DNA of 64,000 nucleotides from Myxococcales bacterium (GTDB taxonomy: Bacteria; Myxococcota_A; Polyangia; Polyangiales; Ga0077539): assembly GCA_016792845.1 (NCBI GenBank), contig JAEUKH010000028.1, forward strand, positions 124,001-188,000. Reading direction: 5' to 3'. Shown here in pieces: positions 1 to 10,101 of this stretch (its first letter is position 1; each line of letters opens with the position of its first letter). Under the pieces are notes generated by a model. That model was given only the letters and a program-made list of their open reading frames with translations, did no database searches and was not told the DNA's origin. Position numbers and translations under genes: made by a program.

Positions 1-1956
1 GGCCGAGAGGCCCAGGGCGTCGGCGTTCGAGCGCACGTACGTCATCGCCGCGCGGGCCGACTCTTTCATCACGTCGCCGAGCTGGCCGGTGATTTCGAGG
101 GCGCCTTTGCCGCGCATGCGCGAGGTCTCGATGAAGAGAATGTCGCCGCCGACAGGCGTCCACGCGAGGCCGGTGGCGACGCCGGGGGCGGCGGTGCGTT
201 CGGCCACATCGCTGACGAATTTCACCCTTCCGAGGATGTCACCGAGGTCAGCCTCGTCGATGACCCGCGGCGTCGGTCGCGTGTCGGTGAGCCGCGCAAC
301 ATCGAGCGCGACGGCGCGGCAGAGCCGTGTGATCTCTCGCCCGAGCTGTCGCACCCCGGCCTCGCGGGTGTAATCGCGCACCACGGCCCGCAGCGCCGCG
401 TCGGTGACGGTGAGCATCGCCTCGCCGAGGCTGTGCTCCTTGAGGTGCTTCGGCACGAGGTGCTTGCGCGCGATCTCGACCTTCTCGTCGAGGGTGTAGC
501 CCTGCACCTCGATGATCTCGAGCCGGTCGCGCAACGGGGCCGAGAGGGCCGAGAGGTCGTTCGCGGTGACCACGAAGAGCGCCTCTGAGAGGTCGAAAGG
601 GAGCTCCATGTAGTGGTCGGTGAAGGTCTTGTTCTGCTCGGGGTCGAGCACTTCGAGCAGCGCCGCCTCGGGCGAGCCCGACCAGCCCGAGAAGAGCTTG
701 TCGATCTCGTCGAGGAGCACCACGGCGTTCTTCGCCCCGGCCTTCTTCATCGCGTGGACGATGCGCCCCGGCAGCGCGCCCACGTAGGTGCGACGGTGCC
801 CGCGCACCTCGGCCTCATCGCGAACGCCCCCGAGCGCGATGCGCACGAAGGGGCGCCCGGTCGCGTCGGCGATCGACTGCCCGAGGCTGGTCTTGCCGAC
901 CCCCGGAGGTCCCGCGAGGCAAAGGATGGTGCCGCGCGGGTTGCCCGAGAGCTTCAGCACGGCCATGTGCTCAAGGATGCGCTTCTTCACGTCGTCGAGC
1001 CCGGCGTGGTCGGCGTCGAGGCGCGCGCTCACGGCGTCGAGGTCGTCGCTCGAGGGCGCCCGCACGTTCCACGGGAGGTCGGCGACCCATTCGAGCCAGG
1101 TTCTGAGCACATGGCCTTCTGCGTTCTGCGCGGGCATGCCTTCGAGGCGTCGGAGCTCGCGCTCAGCGGCGGTGCGCACCTCGTCGGGCAGGTCGGCGTC
1201 TTCGATGCGCTTGCGCAGCCGGCTGTTGGCGTCTTCGCCCTCGCCCTCTTCGCCGAGCTCCTTGCGCAGCGCCTTGATCTGCTCGCGCAAGAGCGCGTCG
1301 CGCTGGTGCTTGTTGACCTCGCGCCGCACGTCTTGGTCGATGCGGGTCTTGAGGTCGGCCATGGCCTTGCTCTCGGCCACGAGGTCGGTCACCCGCTTGA
1401 GCCGCGCGTTCACGTCATCGAGGCTGAGCACCTGGTGCTCCTTCTCGACCGGCAGCCCGAGGAGCGAGGCCACTTGATCGGCCACGAGGCCCGGGTTCTC
1501 GTCGTCGGCGTTGACCTGCGTGAGGGTGCCGCCGTTTTTGCTCGCGATCTCTGAAATGTGCGTCTTGAGCGAGGCCGCGAGGAGCCGCGACGACACCGTG
1601 TCTGAGTCGCTCTCGTCGGGCGTCACGCCCTCGACGGTGAAGTACGGCTCGCGCGAGAGCACCGTGCGGAGCTGCCATCGGGTGACGCCTTCGAGGGTCA
1701 CGCGGTAGCCGCGGTCGCGGGTGCGCTCAAGCTTGACGATACGTGCGAGGGTGCCGCGGGCGAAGAGGTCGGCTTCGGTGGGCTCCGAGACGTTGGCGTC
1801 GCGCTGTGACACCACCGCGATGAGGTCGCCCTCGCGGTGCGCTTCGAGCAAGGCCACCGAGCGGGTGCGGCCCACCGGGAGCGTCATCGTCGTACCCGGA
1901 AAGAGCATGCCGCTGCGGAGCGGGAGCAGCGAGACCGGAGCAGGAGCGTGGTTCAT
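1..1956 (-). CDS. lon: ATP-dependent protease Lon (C-terminus outside window)
   Basis: Cytoplasmic AAA+ serine protease that degrades misfolded and regulatory proteins. 652 residues are visible, reading leftward from an ATG at 1956. An N-terminal Lon substrate-binding domain comes first (LPLRSGMLFPG near residue 11). The AAA+ module follows, with Walker A GPPGVGKT near residue 345 and Walker B LLDEIDKLF near residue 410. The protease domain then begins (GLAWTPVGGDILFIE near 605). The family is usually about 780-820 residues, so the catalytic Ser/Lys dyad lies beyond base 1 and cannot be checked. Family identity is certain; whether this is the only lon paralogue is unknown (Myxococcota often carry two). 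Confidence 0.97.
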   Translation of the reverse strand, partial: MNHAPAPVSLLPLRSGMLFPGTTMTLPVGRTRSVALLEAHREGDLIAVVSQRDANVSEPTEADLFARGTLARIVKLERTRDRGYRVTLEGVTRWQLRTVLSREPYFTVEGVTPDESDSDTVSSRLLAASLKTHISEIASKNGGTLTQVNADDENPGLVADQVASLLGLPVEKEHQVLSLDDVNARLKRVTDLVAESKAMADLKTRIDQDVRREVNKHQRDALLREQIKALRKELGEEGEGEDANSRLRKRIEDADLPDEVRTAAERELRRLEGMPAQNAEGHVLRTWLEWVADLPWNVRAPSSDDLDAVSARLDADHAGLDDVKKRILEHMAVLKLSGNPRGTILCLAGPPGVGKTSLGQSIADATGRPFVRIALGGVRDEAEVRGHRRTYVGALPGRIVHAMKKAGAKNAVVLLDEIDKLFSGWSGSPEAALLEVLDPEQNKTFTDHYMELPFDLSEALFVVTANDLSALSAPLRDRLEIIEVQGYTLDEKVEIARKHLVPKHLKEHSLGEAMLTVTDAALRAVVRDYTREAGVRQLGREITRLCRAVALDVARLTDTRPTPRVIDEADLGDILGRVKFVSDVAERTAAPGVATGLAWTPVGGDILFIETSRMRGKGALEITGQLGDVMKESARAAMTYVRSNADALGLSA

Positions 1957-2132
1957 GGTTTGGGGCTCTCTCACTTCCGAAGAAATGGGTTGTTTCGGCG
2001 TGGCAACCCCGTTGCGCACGTCTGGCGTTGGTGAGCACACAAGCGCTGTGAGGGCCGCACGAAACCGCGGGTCGCCGCCGTGGGCGCCACCCGATCGCGC
2101 GCCCTCGCGTGTCGACCCTAAAAGGGGCGGCG

Positions 2133-2147
2133 ACGCAAGCCTTGCGT
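2133..2147. promoter_or_regulatory. 15-bp perfect palindrome upstream of lon
   Basis: ACGCAAG-C-CTTGCGT reads the same on both strands. It sits in the 298-base region between the divergent lon and YfhO-type genes, about 180 bases before the lon start. It could be a repressor or heat-shock-regulator operator, but it does not match the CIRCE element and no regulator is nearby. I see no other gene, RNA or repeat in 1957-2254. Confidence 0.3.
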
Positions 2148-2254
2148 TGTCGATGTCGTTGCAAACTAAAACCCGTCGACGCACCGTCAAGAGAGCCCCC
2201 TCGCTTTGACGGGCTCCTGCCCGAACGGGTGGCCGTCGTGTATCAGTCGTCGCT

Positions 2255-4543
2255 GTGAGCGCGAAGCGTGATGAGCAAACGGCGCGAGCGCCCGGCACCG
2301 CGCGCGCCGCGGCCCTCGGAGTCGTCGCCGCGATGGCGGTGATCTACGCCCCCATCTTCCGCGGCCAGATCTTCTTCGCCCGCGACCCCGCCCGGTGGAA
2401 CTACCCCGCCCGTCACCACATCGCCTCCGCCCTCGCGCAGCACGACTCCCCCTGGTGGAACCCTCGCTCCTGGGTCGGCCTCAGCGCCGCCGCCAACCCC
2501 CTCTACGGCCCGTTCTATCCGCCCCACCTCGCGGCCTTCTTCGGCCCCCCTGAGGCCCTCGCCTGGGTGCTCACGGCCACCACCCTCGCGCACCTCGTCG
2601 CGGGCGCGCTCGGGCTCTTCGCGCTCGCCCGACGCCTCGGCGCCTCGGCCTCAGGCGCCGCCGTCGGAGCCCTCGTCTGGGGCCTCTGCGGCTACACCAC
2701 TGCGATGTGGGACGCCGGCCTCCTCTTGCCCGCCGGCAGCTTCGTACCGTGGATCGCGCTGGGGCTCGACCACGCCGTCGAGGACGGCCCGCGACCGGCC
2801 CGCGCGGTGGTCTTCGGTGCGCTCCCCCTGGGCCTCTCGCTCCTCCACGGAGAGGTCTTCATCACCCTCCTCGGGCTGCTCTTCTCGGCCGCGGTGCTGC
2901 TCCATTTCCGCGCGCCCTTCTCGACCCCTGGGGCGCTCCGTCGCGCGTGTTTTGCCGTGGTCTTGGGCCTCGGCCTCGGGGCCGTCACCTTGAGCCTCGC
3001 GCAGGCCGGCGCCGACATGACGCCGCGCGCCCGAGGGCTCTCGCGCGACGAGGCCGAGCTCTATTCGCTGCACCCGTTGCGCGCCTTCGAGCTGGCCCTG
3101 CCGCACCCCTTCGGCCACACGGCGACGCCCGGCACCCTCGCGTCGCGCCTCGGAGAGCCCCGCACCGACGGCCTCCCCCTCGCGTCGAGCGTCTACCTCG
3201 GGGCCGCGGCCCTCGGCCTCGCGGGCTTCGGCCTGAGCGCCCTCGGTCGCCTCCGCGGGGCCTCGCTCGCCGCGACCTTGGCCGCGATCTGGGCGCTCTC
3301 GCTCGGCCGCTTCACGCCCCTCAACGGGCTCTTCCGCCTGGCGGTGGTGCCGCTCCGCTTCATGCGCTACCCCGAGAAATACCTCGTGGTCTTCATGGCC
3401 CTGGTCGCGCTCCTGGCGGCCCTCGGGGTCTCACAGCTCACCACCTGGCGCCGCGCGCGGAGCCTCGCCCTGGCGCTCGGCGCCCTCGGCCTCGCGAGCC
3501 TCGCGGCGGCCGCGATGGTACGGGGCCCCGCGCACGAGACCTTGCTGCGCGCGGGCCTCGCGACGCTGCTCCGGGGCGGGCTCGCGGGCCTCACGCTCTA
3601 CCTCGGGTGGCGACGGCGTCACGTCGGCGCGGCCCTGGCGCTGGTGGTGTTCTTCGACCTCGCCTTCGAGGCCCTGCCGCACCTCGGCTTCCTCAACGCC
3701 TCGGTGCCGTTGGCCCCGCCGCCGGTGCTCTCGCGTCTCGAAGCGCTGCGTCGGCCCTCGCCGCGACCGCTGCGGGTGTACCGCTCGGGCAGCGTCTCAG
3801 ACGCCCTCGGCGGCCTCGCCTTCGACGACCCCGGAGCCCGCGAGCGCGCCTTCCTCGACTCGCTCATCCAGAACAACGCCGCCACCTACGGCGTGACCAT
3901 CTTGCCCGGCTACGACGCCGCCATCGCGCCCCAACTCACCGCCCTCTGGGAGGCCGCCCACCGCACCCAGGGGGCCCGCCTCTTGCGGCTCCTAGGGGTC
4001 GATGTGGCGCTCCTCAGGTCGCGAGAAGACGGCACGATTCGCGAGGGTTTTCGCTATGTTGGGCAGTTCTCGCCAGGCGTCGGGGTGTACGCCGTCGAGG
4101 CGCCCCTCGGGCCCGCCTACGTGGCCTCCGAGGCCCGCCCCGAAGGCCCTCTCATGGCCCTGGTCGAAGGGCCCTCGGTCGAAGGGCGGCGCGTGACGCT
4201 CTCAGACCTCTCGGGCGCCTCGGGCCTCACCGCGACGGCTGCTTCGCGCTGCACCATGACCGAGCATCACAACGCCGAGGTGCGCCTCGAGTGCACCCTC
4301 GACGGGCGCGGCGTAGCGGTGGTCACCGAAGGCTATGACCCGGGGTGGAGCGTCACCGTCGACGGCCTCGCGCGCCCCGCGCTCTGCGCAAACCGCGTGA
4401 TGCGGGGCGTGGTGGTCGAGGCGGGGGCGCACACAGTGGTGTGGCGCTTTCGCCCGCGCGGCCTCGAAGCGGGGGGCGCGCTCTCGGCGCTGGCGTGGCT
4501 CGTCGCCCTGGCGCTTTGGGCCCGCAGCCTGCGACGCGGCTGA
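2255..4543 (+). CDS. YfhO-type polytopic membrane protein
   Basis: 762-residue protein with a first membrane helix at about residues 18-38 and many further hydrophobic helices to about residue 480. A long non-membrane stretch follows (about 480-735), then a last helix (about 738-757). The pattern, and the early motif FFARDPARWNYPARHHI with PWWNPRSWVGLS, match the bacterial YfhO family. Those proteins are GT-C-like and are implicated in glycosylating lipid-linked or cell-wall polymers. The start is GTG with no Shine-Dalgarno; TATCAG lies 8 bases upstream, compatible with a leaderless mRNA. The exact donor and acceptor are unknown. Confidence 0.8.
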   Translation: MSAKRDEQTARAPGTARAAALGVVAAMAVIYAPIFRGQIFFARDPARWNYPARHHIASALAQHDSPWWNPRSWVGLSAAANPLYGPFYPPHLAAFFGPPEALAWVLTATTLAHLVAGALGLFALARRLGASASGAAVGALVWGLCGYTTAMWDAGLLLPAGSFVPWIALGLDHAVEDGPRPARAVVFGALPLGLSLLHGEVFITLLGLLFSAAVLLHFRAPFSTPGALRRACFAVVLGLGLGAVTLSLAQAGADMTPRARGLSRDEAELYSLHPLRAFELALPHPFGHTATPGTLASRLGEPRTDGLPLASSVYLGAAALGLAGFGLSALGRLRGASLAATLAAIWALSLGRFTPLNGLFRLAVVPLRFMRYPEKYLVVFMALVALLAALGVSQLTTWRRARSLALALGALGLASLAAAAMVRGPAHETLLRAGLATLLRGGLAGLTLYLGWRRRHVGAALALVVFFDLAFEALPHLGFLNASVPLAPPPVLSRLEALRRPSPRPLRVYRSGSVSDALGGLAFDDPGARERAFLDSLIQNNAATYGVTILPGYDAAIAPQLTALWEAAHRTQGARLLRLLGVDVALLRSREDGTIREGFRYVGQFSPGVGVYAVEAPLGPAYVASEARPEGPLMALVEGPSVEGRRVTLSDLSGASGLTATAASRCTMTEHHNAEVRLECTLDGRGVAVVTEGYDPGWSVTVDGLARPALCANRVMRGVVVEAGAHTVVWRFRPRGLEAGGALSALAWLVALALWARSLRRG

Positions 4544-4626
4544 CGCGCGGCGCGGCCGCGATCGGGCGAGGGGGGTGCGAGAGCGCTCGCGCGGGTGACC
4601 TCGCTGGCGGTACAGTCTCGGCCACG

Positions 4627-6645
4627 ATGCGCTTGCGACAGGGCCTTCTTGGGAGCCTCGCCCTCATCGGGCTGACAGGCTGTGGTGACGGCAGTTCTGA
4701 GCCCGCGGGTGACGCCGGGCCGGGCGACGTGGTGGTGCCCTTCGACGGCAACGTCACGCCGCGCGCCGCGGGCGAACGCGCCCCTCGGAGCGGCCGCTGT
4801 GACGGCGCTGACACCGCGCGCTGCCTCCTGCCGTGGCCTTCGAACACGTTCACGGTGCGCGACCCCGGCACGGCGACGGGGTTGAGGGTTCAGGTCGACC
4901 CGATGGAGGTGGCCGCAGGCGACACCGCCGAGGGCCTCAACCGGAGCGACGGCTTCTCGCGCTTGAGCCCGGTGCTGACGGCGTGGCCCGCGGCGCTCGA
5001 CCCGGCCTCGCTCGGCGACGGCACGACGGGGGCGGTGCAGCTGGTGGTGGCGACGCCGGGCGAGCACCTCGGCGAGCGGGTGCCCTTGCGCATCGTGGCG
5101 GTGGCGCCCGAGACGCCCGAGGCGCCGGTGGGGGCGGTGGTGGCGTACCCGCGCGTGCCCCTTCGCCCGGCGACCGATTACGTGGCGGTGGTGACCGACG
5201 CGCTGCGCGCCCAGAGCGGCACCGTGGCCCGAGACGCTTGGGCCGAAGCGGCCCTCGGGCTTCGCGCGCCGCGCTCTCGCGAAGAGGCCGAGGTCGCGGC
5301 TTATCACGCACCCTCGCGGGCGGCCCTCGCGGCGGCGCAGATCATGCCGACCCGAGTGCTCCGTATGTGGGAGTTCACCACAGGCTCGGCCGACGGCCCG
5401 CGCCGCGCGCTCACGTCAATGCGCACCCAGATGTTGCGGGCCCTCGCGAGCGGGCGGGTCACCGCAGAGTTCACCCGCGTCACGGTCAACGAGACGGGGC
5501 CGGTGCATGTGGCCGTGCTCGGGCGGCTCCGGGGCTTGCCGCGCTTCACCCGCGCGAACAACACCATCGCCCGCGACGCCATGGGCAACGTGGTCGCGGT
5601 CGAGGGGCAGACCTTCGATGCGCTCTTCCGGGTGATCATCCCCCGGGGCACGGGCGACTACCGCTTCGTGATGTACGGCCACGGCACCGGCGGCACCGTG
5701 AACGACAGCGCCTTCGACGCGCCCATCGCGGGCGCCGGGGCCTCGAAGGTGGGCGTTCAGTTCGACAGCCTGACCGAGACCGAAGTGCTTGATACGCTTG
5801 CGAATTTCGCGCGTATGGAGCTCGGCGTCGAGCAGGTCTCGTCGCGGCTGATGCAGTCGGCCGCCGGGGCGCACGCCATCCTCTACGCGATGCTCGGCGT
5901 GGGCGAAGACAACATGCCCTTGCCGATGGCGGCGAACCTCCGCGAACAGCTCGCAGGCGCGATGCTCGGCGGCACGGTCAACCCCGCCGCGGGGCGACGC
6001 CCGATGCAAGACCGCGTCGCGTGGACGGGCGGCTCCCTCGGCGGCACCATGGGCTTCACCATCGCCCGCTCAGAGCCGCGCTACGAGGGCGCGGTGCTCA
6101 ACGTGCCCGGCGCCGCGTGGACGCACTACCTCACCTTCGCGAGCCTCTACCGCGTGGCCCGCCCCGTGCTCGAACGGGTCTACCGCGACGACGTCGGCAT
6201 CTACAACGCCGTCGCCATGAGCCAGGCCCTGTGGGACGAGGTCGACGGCGCCGCCTGGGCCGACGGGCCCGTCGCGCGGCGCACCTTCCTCTTGCAACAG
6301 AGCATGGGCGACCCGGTCTTGCCGGGGCCGGGCACCGAGTTCGCGGCCTCGTCGCTCGGCGCGGTGCAGCTCGGCCAGGTGCTGACGCCCATCGAGGGCG
6401 TGAGCGCCGCGACGGGCACCCAGACCCGCACCACGGTGACCCAGTTTCGGGTGCCGACCACCGTCACTGGGCCCTACGACATTCACGGCTTCGCCGACCG
6501 GAACTCGCCCGCGGGCCTCGCCGCCCGAGAGCAGATCGAGGCCTACCTCCGCTCGGTCTGGGCGGGCGCCCCGGAGGTCACCCTGCCGAGCCGCTGTGTG
6601 ATGAACACGCCCGCGAATTCGTGCGATTTCTCAGCGTCACGCTGA
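4627..6645 (+). CDS. Secreted lipoprotein with alpha/beta-hydrolase fold
   Basis: 672-residue exported lipoprotein. The signal peptide ends in a lipobox (LIGLTGC, Cys at about residue 18), and an acidic linker follows. An N-terminal Ig-like region runs to about residue 330. The hydrolase half carries the nucleophile motif GGSLGG near residue 468, after an oxyanion-type YGHGTGGT segment near residue 350. This resembles large lipase/esterase lipoproteins common in Myxococcota; the substrate is unknown. The reading frame is open further upstream, but ATG 4627 is chosen because the signal peptide starts there. TACAGT ends 10 bases before it and there is no ribosome-binding site. It is convergent with the OmpA gene. 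Confidence 0.8.
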   Translation: MRLRQGLLGSLALIGLTGCGDGSSEPAGDAGPGDVVVPFDGNVTPRAAGERAPRSGRCDGADTARCLLPWPSNTFTVRDPGTATGLRVQVDPMEVAAGDTAEGLNRSDGFSRLSPVLTAWPAALDPASLGDGTTGAVQLVVATPGEHLGERVPLRIVAVAPETPEAPVGAVVAYPRVPLRPATDYVAVVTDALRAQSGTVARDAWAEAALGLRAPRSREEAEVAAYHAPSRAALAAAQIMPTRVLRMWEFTTGSADGPRRALTSMRTQMLRALASGRVTAEFTRVTVNETGPVHVAVLGRLRGLPRFTRANNTIARDAMGNVVAVEGQTFDALFRVIIPRGTGDYRFVMYGHGTGGTVNDSAFDAPIAGAGASKVGVQFDSLTETEVLDTLANFARMELGVEQVSSRLMQSAAGAHAILYAMLGVGEDNMPLPMAANLREQLAGAMLGGTVNPAAGRRPMQDRVAWTGGSLGGTMGFTIARSEPRYEGAVLNVPGAAWTHYLTFASLYRVARPVLERVYRDDVGIYNAVAMSQALWDEVDGAAWADGPVARRTFLLQQSMGDPVLPGPGTEFAASSLGAVQLGQVLTPIEGVSAATGTQTRTTVTQFRVPTTVTGPYDIHGFADRNSPAGLAAREQIEAYLRSVWAGAPEVTLPSRCVMNTPANSCDFSASR

Positions 6646-6797
6646 GCCCGTCACCCCCGCCCTGAGCCCTCGCGCCGCCCGCCTCGGGTCGCGCGGGGCG
6701 AGCGGTCTGTCGCCTGGTCTCGCGCCGCGAAGCCCCAACGCAGAACGGCCGCGGCGCCCGGTGAAGGAGCCGACGGCCGCTGCGGGGGAGGCGTCGT

Positions 6798-8699
6798 TCA
6801 GCGACGGTCGACCGGCGCGCCCGGGTCGGCGTTGGCGGCCGACTGGCTCTGAACGCCAGCGTCTTGCGGCGGGTCGAGGATCAAGAACTCGACGCGGCGG
6901 TTGCGCGCGCGGCCGAGCACGGTGTTGTTCGTCGCGATGGGGCGGTCGGGGCCGTAACCGTGGGCCTCGAGCCGCGTCTCTTCGACGCCGTGCTGGGTGA
7001 GAAAGCGCATCACCGCGACGGCGCGGCGCTGCGAGAGATCCATGTTGTGCTCGTGGGTCGCGCGGTTGTCGGTGTGACCCTCGATGCCCACGCGCCGAAT
7101 CTGCGGCAGCGAGCGCAGCACATCGGCCACACGCTCGAGCACCCGGAAGCTCTGCGGCTTGATCGTGTCGCGGTCGGTGTCGAAGAACACCGGCGTCAAG
7201 ATCGAGATGTGACCCTGCTCGATGCGCACGAGCGTGGGGCAGCCGTTCTGGTTCGGGTCAGAGCTCGGCGCGCCCGGCTGATCGGGGCAGTGATCGGTCG
7301 GGTCGGGCACGAGGTCGTGGTCGCGGTCGGGCAGCGGGCAGCCCGGGCGGTTCGGGTCGGGCTGAATGCCCTGCGGCACGTCGGGGCACTGGTCTGCGTG
7401 GTCGAGCACCGTGTCGTGGTCTCGGTCGCCGTCGGGGCAGCCGCGACGCTCGGGGTCGGGGTGGGGGCCCTGCGGCACGTCGACGCAGACGTCGTCGGGG
7501 TCGAACACGCCGTCTTGGTCGCGGTCGGCCAAGGGGCAGCCGCGGCGCTCGGGGTCGGGGTGCTCGCCCTGCGGCACCATCACGCACTGGTCTTCGAAGT
7601 CGTAGACCCCGTCGCTGTCGCTGTCTTGCGCCGGGCAGCCGCGACGGTTCGGGTCGGGGTGCGGGCCCATGTGCACCGTCGGGCAGAGGTCGTCAGGGTC
7701 GAAGATGCCGTCGCCGTCGGTGTCAACCGGACCCGCAGGCGCCGGGCGATTCACCGGGGCGTAGGCCACCGAGAGGATGCCGCGCGCCGCGGGGATGCCG
7801 AAGCCTTGCTCAAGCCCCATGCCCGCGCCGGCGCCCACGAGCACCGTGTCGGCGATGTTGTAGTGCGCGCTCAAGAGCGCCTCGCCACCCCACTGCTGAG
7901 ACGCGAAGAAGGCGCTGCCGCCGCCCTGCGGGAGGTCGCGCACGGAGCTCACCACGTAGGCCTCAGGCCCGATGGTGAGGCGCTCGTCGGCGAGCACGAT
8001 GCCGAGGGCGCCGCCGAGGCGAACCTCGTTGCCGATGGCGAGGTTGGTCGCGTTCAGGTCGCTGCGCACGGTGAAGCCCGCGCTCGCAGACCAACGCACC
8101 CGCGTCGCGCGACCCGCGAGCAAGAGCCGCGGCTCGACGCGGATGTTCTCATCACCCGTGAACGACGACTGGCTGCCGAGGGGCGCCCAGAAATTCACGC
8201 CGATGTGGAGCGAGAAGGCGTCGCGGTCAGCGTGCCCGAGGAGCCGAACCCGCGCCCCGAGCCTGAGGTCGCCCACCGCGGCGCCGCTCGCCGCGCGGAG
8301 CCCCGTGGTGCCGCTCGGCGGGGTGTCGCCGTCTTGGTAGACCGAGAGCGGGAGGTTCGCGGTGATGGCCACGCGGTTGTGCAGCGCGAAGGCCGCGGCG
8401 AGGTGGGCCGTGAGCATGTCGCTGACGACGCTGACAGTGCGCGGCCCGGTGTCGGTGTCTTGCCGGAGCACCAAGGGGTTGCGCGCGTAATCGCCGAAGA
8501 GGCCCACTGAGAAGCGCCGCGTCTCGGTGTACCAAGGGTGATCGGTGAAGAAGAAGACATCTCCCACCGGGGCTGGTTCAAAGCGGTTGAGCGCCCAACC
8601 GGCCGTCTGCGCCGAAGCCTCGCGACCCGCTCCCAAGGCACCGAGGAGCGTTGCCACCGCCAGCGCCGTTCGACCAAAGTGTTTGCGTCTCACCTTCAC
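6798..8699 (-). CDS. Outer-membrane OmpA-family protein with thrombospondin type-3 repeats
   Basis: 633 residues. A signal peptide ends in GREASAQ, then a beta-rich domain of about 300 residues likely forms an outer-membrane barrel. About five calcium-binding type-3 repeats follow (DTDGDGIFDPDDLCP, then DPERRGCP spacers, about residues 325-490). The C-terminal OmpA peptidoglycan-binding domain contains VGIEGHTDNRA and RRAVAVMRFL. The role is probably to anchor the outer membrane to peptidoglycan, possibly with adhesion. AAGGAGG lies just upstream; it is better spaced for GTG 8693 than for GTG 8699, so the start could be two codons later. Confidence 0.9.
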   Translation of the reverse strand: MKVRRKHFGRTALAVATLLGALGAGREASAQTAGWALNRFEPAPVGDVFFFTDHPWYTETRRFSVGLFGDYARNPLVLRQDTDTGPRTVSVVSDMLTAHLAAAFALHNRVAITANLPLSVYQDGDTPPSGTTGLRAASGAAVGDLRLGARVRLLGHADRDAFSLHIGVNFWAPLGSQSSFTGDENIRVEPRLLLAGRATRVRWSASAGFTVRSDLNATNLAIGNEVRLGGALGIVLADERLTIGPEAYVVSSVRDLPQGGGSAFFASQQWGGEALLSAHYNIADTVLVGAGAGMGLEQGFGIPAARGILSVAYAPVNRPAPAGPVDTDGDGIFDPDDLCPTVHMGPHPDPNRRGCPAQDSDSDGVYDFEDQCVMVPQGEHPDPERRGCPLADRDQDGVFDPDDVCVDVPQGPHPDPERRGCPDGDRDHDTVLDHADQCPDVPQGIQPDPNRPGCPLPDRDHDLVPDPTDHCPDQPGAPSSDPNQNGCPTLVRIEQGHISILTPVFFDTDRDTIKPQSFRVLERVADVLRSLPQIRRVGIEGHTDNRATHEHNMDLSQRRAVAVMRFLTQHGVEETRLEAHGYGPDRPIATNNTVLGRARNRRVEFLILDPPQDAGVQSQSAANADPGAPVDRR

Positions 8700-8771
8700 G
8701 ATCCTCCTTCAAACAAGCGTCTGCGATGCCACCCGGTGCCCACCACGCGGGCCAACGACCCCCTCAATGCG

Positions 8772-8785
8772 GGTCACCGGTGACC
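8772..8785. promoter_or_regulatory. 14-bp palindrome between ompA-like and glycosyltransferase genes
   Basis: GGTCACCGGTGACC is a perfect inverted repeat with no spacer. It sits in the 243-base divergent region, 73 bases upstream of the OmpA-family start and 158 bases upstream of the glycosyltransferase start. It may be a regulator-binding site for either gene. In GC-rich DNA such a palindrome can also occur by chance. Confidence 0.25.
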
Positions 8786-8942
8786 TTCACCGCCATCTCA
8801 CTACACGCTAACCCCAGCCTTTCGGAACCTGCAAATCAGCGGTGGTCGGTTCAACTTTTCTCCCAGCGGGCGCGACGCTTCGGCTTGACGCGACGGTGCC
8901 CCCGGCGTCACCGTGCGTGGCGTCTTCGATCTGGCGGTAATC

Positions 8943-10079
8943 ATGCGGGTTTTGCACGTTCTCCACAGCATGACCTTCGGCGGCGCCGAGGTGCTCGTCC
9001 ACGATTTTGTGCAGCGCACTGCGCACGCGGCGACCCATGCGGTGGTGTGCCTCGACGGCATGGGTCCGCTCGGTGAGAGCCTGCGCGCGGGCGGGGTCCG
9101 CGTCGAGGTGCTCGGTCGCCGCGAGGGCTTCGACCCGAAGATGATCGTGGGCCTCCGGCGTCGCATCGCTGAGGTGGCCCCCGACGTGGTGGTCGCCCAT
9201 CAGTACACGCCGTATTCGTACGCCGCGATGGCCCTGGCGACGCTGCCTCGGCGGCCCGGGCTGGTCTTCGTCGAGCACGGTCGGCACTACCCCGATCAGC
9301 GGCGCCCCAAGCGCGTCGTGGCCAACCGCGCGGCCTTTCTGCCCATCACCCAACGGGTGATCGCGGTCTGCGCCTACATCAAGGAGCTCCTGATCGAGAA
9401 CGAGGGCATCGGCGCTCACCGCATCGACGTGGTCTACAACGGCGTCGACCCGGCGCGCTTCGACCCCGCGTCGACAGCGCTCCCCGACCGGCGCGAGACC
9501 CGGGCCTCATGGGGCCTCGACGAGACCCACCGGGTCATCACCTGCGTCGCGCGCTTTCACCCCGTCAAAGATCACCCGACGCTCGTTCGGGCCTTCGCCG
9601 ACTGCGCGGCCCGTGACCCGCGGGCGCGGCTCGTGCTGGTGGGCGGCGGCGACGACGGGGTCCTGCGCGCCCTCGCATCCGAGCGCGGTGTGGCCGAGCG
9701 GGTGGTCTTCACCGGCGTGCGGCGTGACATCCCCGCGGTGTACGACGCGAGCGATGTGTTCGCGATGAGCTCGCTCAGCGAGGGCACCAGCGTGACGCTG
9801 CTCGAATCGATGCTGGCCGAGCGTCCGTCGGTGGTGACCGGGGTCGGCGGCAACCCTGAGATCGTCGACCCGGGGCGCACCGGCTGGCTCGTCGGGCGCG
9901 GCGACGCGGCGGCCCTCGGCGACGCACTCACCGAGGCCCTCGGCGATGAAGACCGCGCCCGGGCGATGGGCAAGGCCGGGCGGCAGCGCGTGCTCGGTCG
10001 CTTCACGCAAGCGCAGATGCACACCCGTTGGCTGAGCCTGTTCGAAGAAGCCTCCCGCTGCGCCCGCCGCGGTCGCTGA
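8943..10079 (+). CDS. GT4-family glycosyltransferase
   Basis: 378-residue cytoplasmic GT-B enzyme transferring a sugar from a nucleotide donor to a glycan or lipid-linked acceptor. The N-terminal Rossmann domain opens MRVLHVLHSMTFGGAEVLVH. The C-terminal donor domain has VVYNGVDP, FHPVKDHPTL and the E-x7-E signature SEGTSVTLLESM near residue 280. The ATG start gives the canonical N-terminus; a GTG 30 bases earlier would add ten unlikely residues. asnB follows 22 bases downstream, so the two are probably co-transcribed as a glycan-modification unit. Donor and acceptor are not deducible. Confidence 0.9.
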   Translation: MRVLHVLHSMTFGGAEVLVHDFVQRTAHAATHAVVCLDGMGPLGESLRAGGVRVEVLGRREGFDPKMIVGLRRRIAEVAPDVVVAHQYTPYSYAAMALATLPRRPGLVFVEHGRHYPDQRRPKRVVANRAAFLPITQRVIAVCAYIKELLIENEGIGAHRIDVVYNGVDPARFDPASTALPDRRETRASWGLDETHRVITCVARFHPVKDHPTLVRAFADCAARDPRARLVLVGGGDDGVLRALASERGVAERVVFTGVRRDIPAVYDASDVFAMSSLSEGTSVTLLESMLAERPSVVTGVGGNPEIVDPGRTGWLVGRGDAAALGDALTEALGDEDRARAMGKAGRQRVLGRFTQAQMHTRWLSLFEEASRCARRGR

Positions 10080-10101
10080 CACCCCGAGAGCGAGACGACG
10101 T

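Noticed and set aside
2206..2246. TTGACG and TATCAG as a standard promoter for the YfhO-type gene
   Set aside because: The spacer would be about 29 bases, far from 17; only the -10-like hexamer is retained in the leaderless observation.
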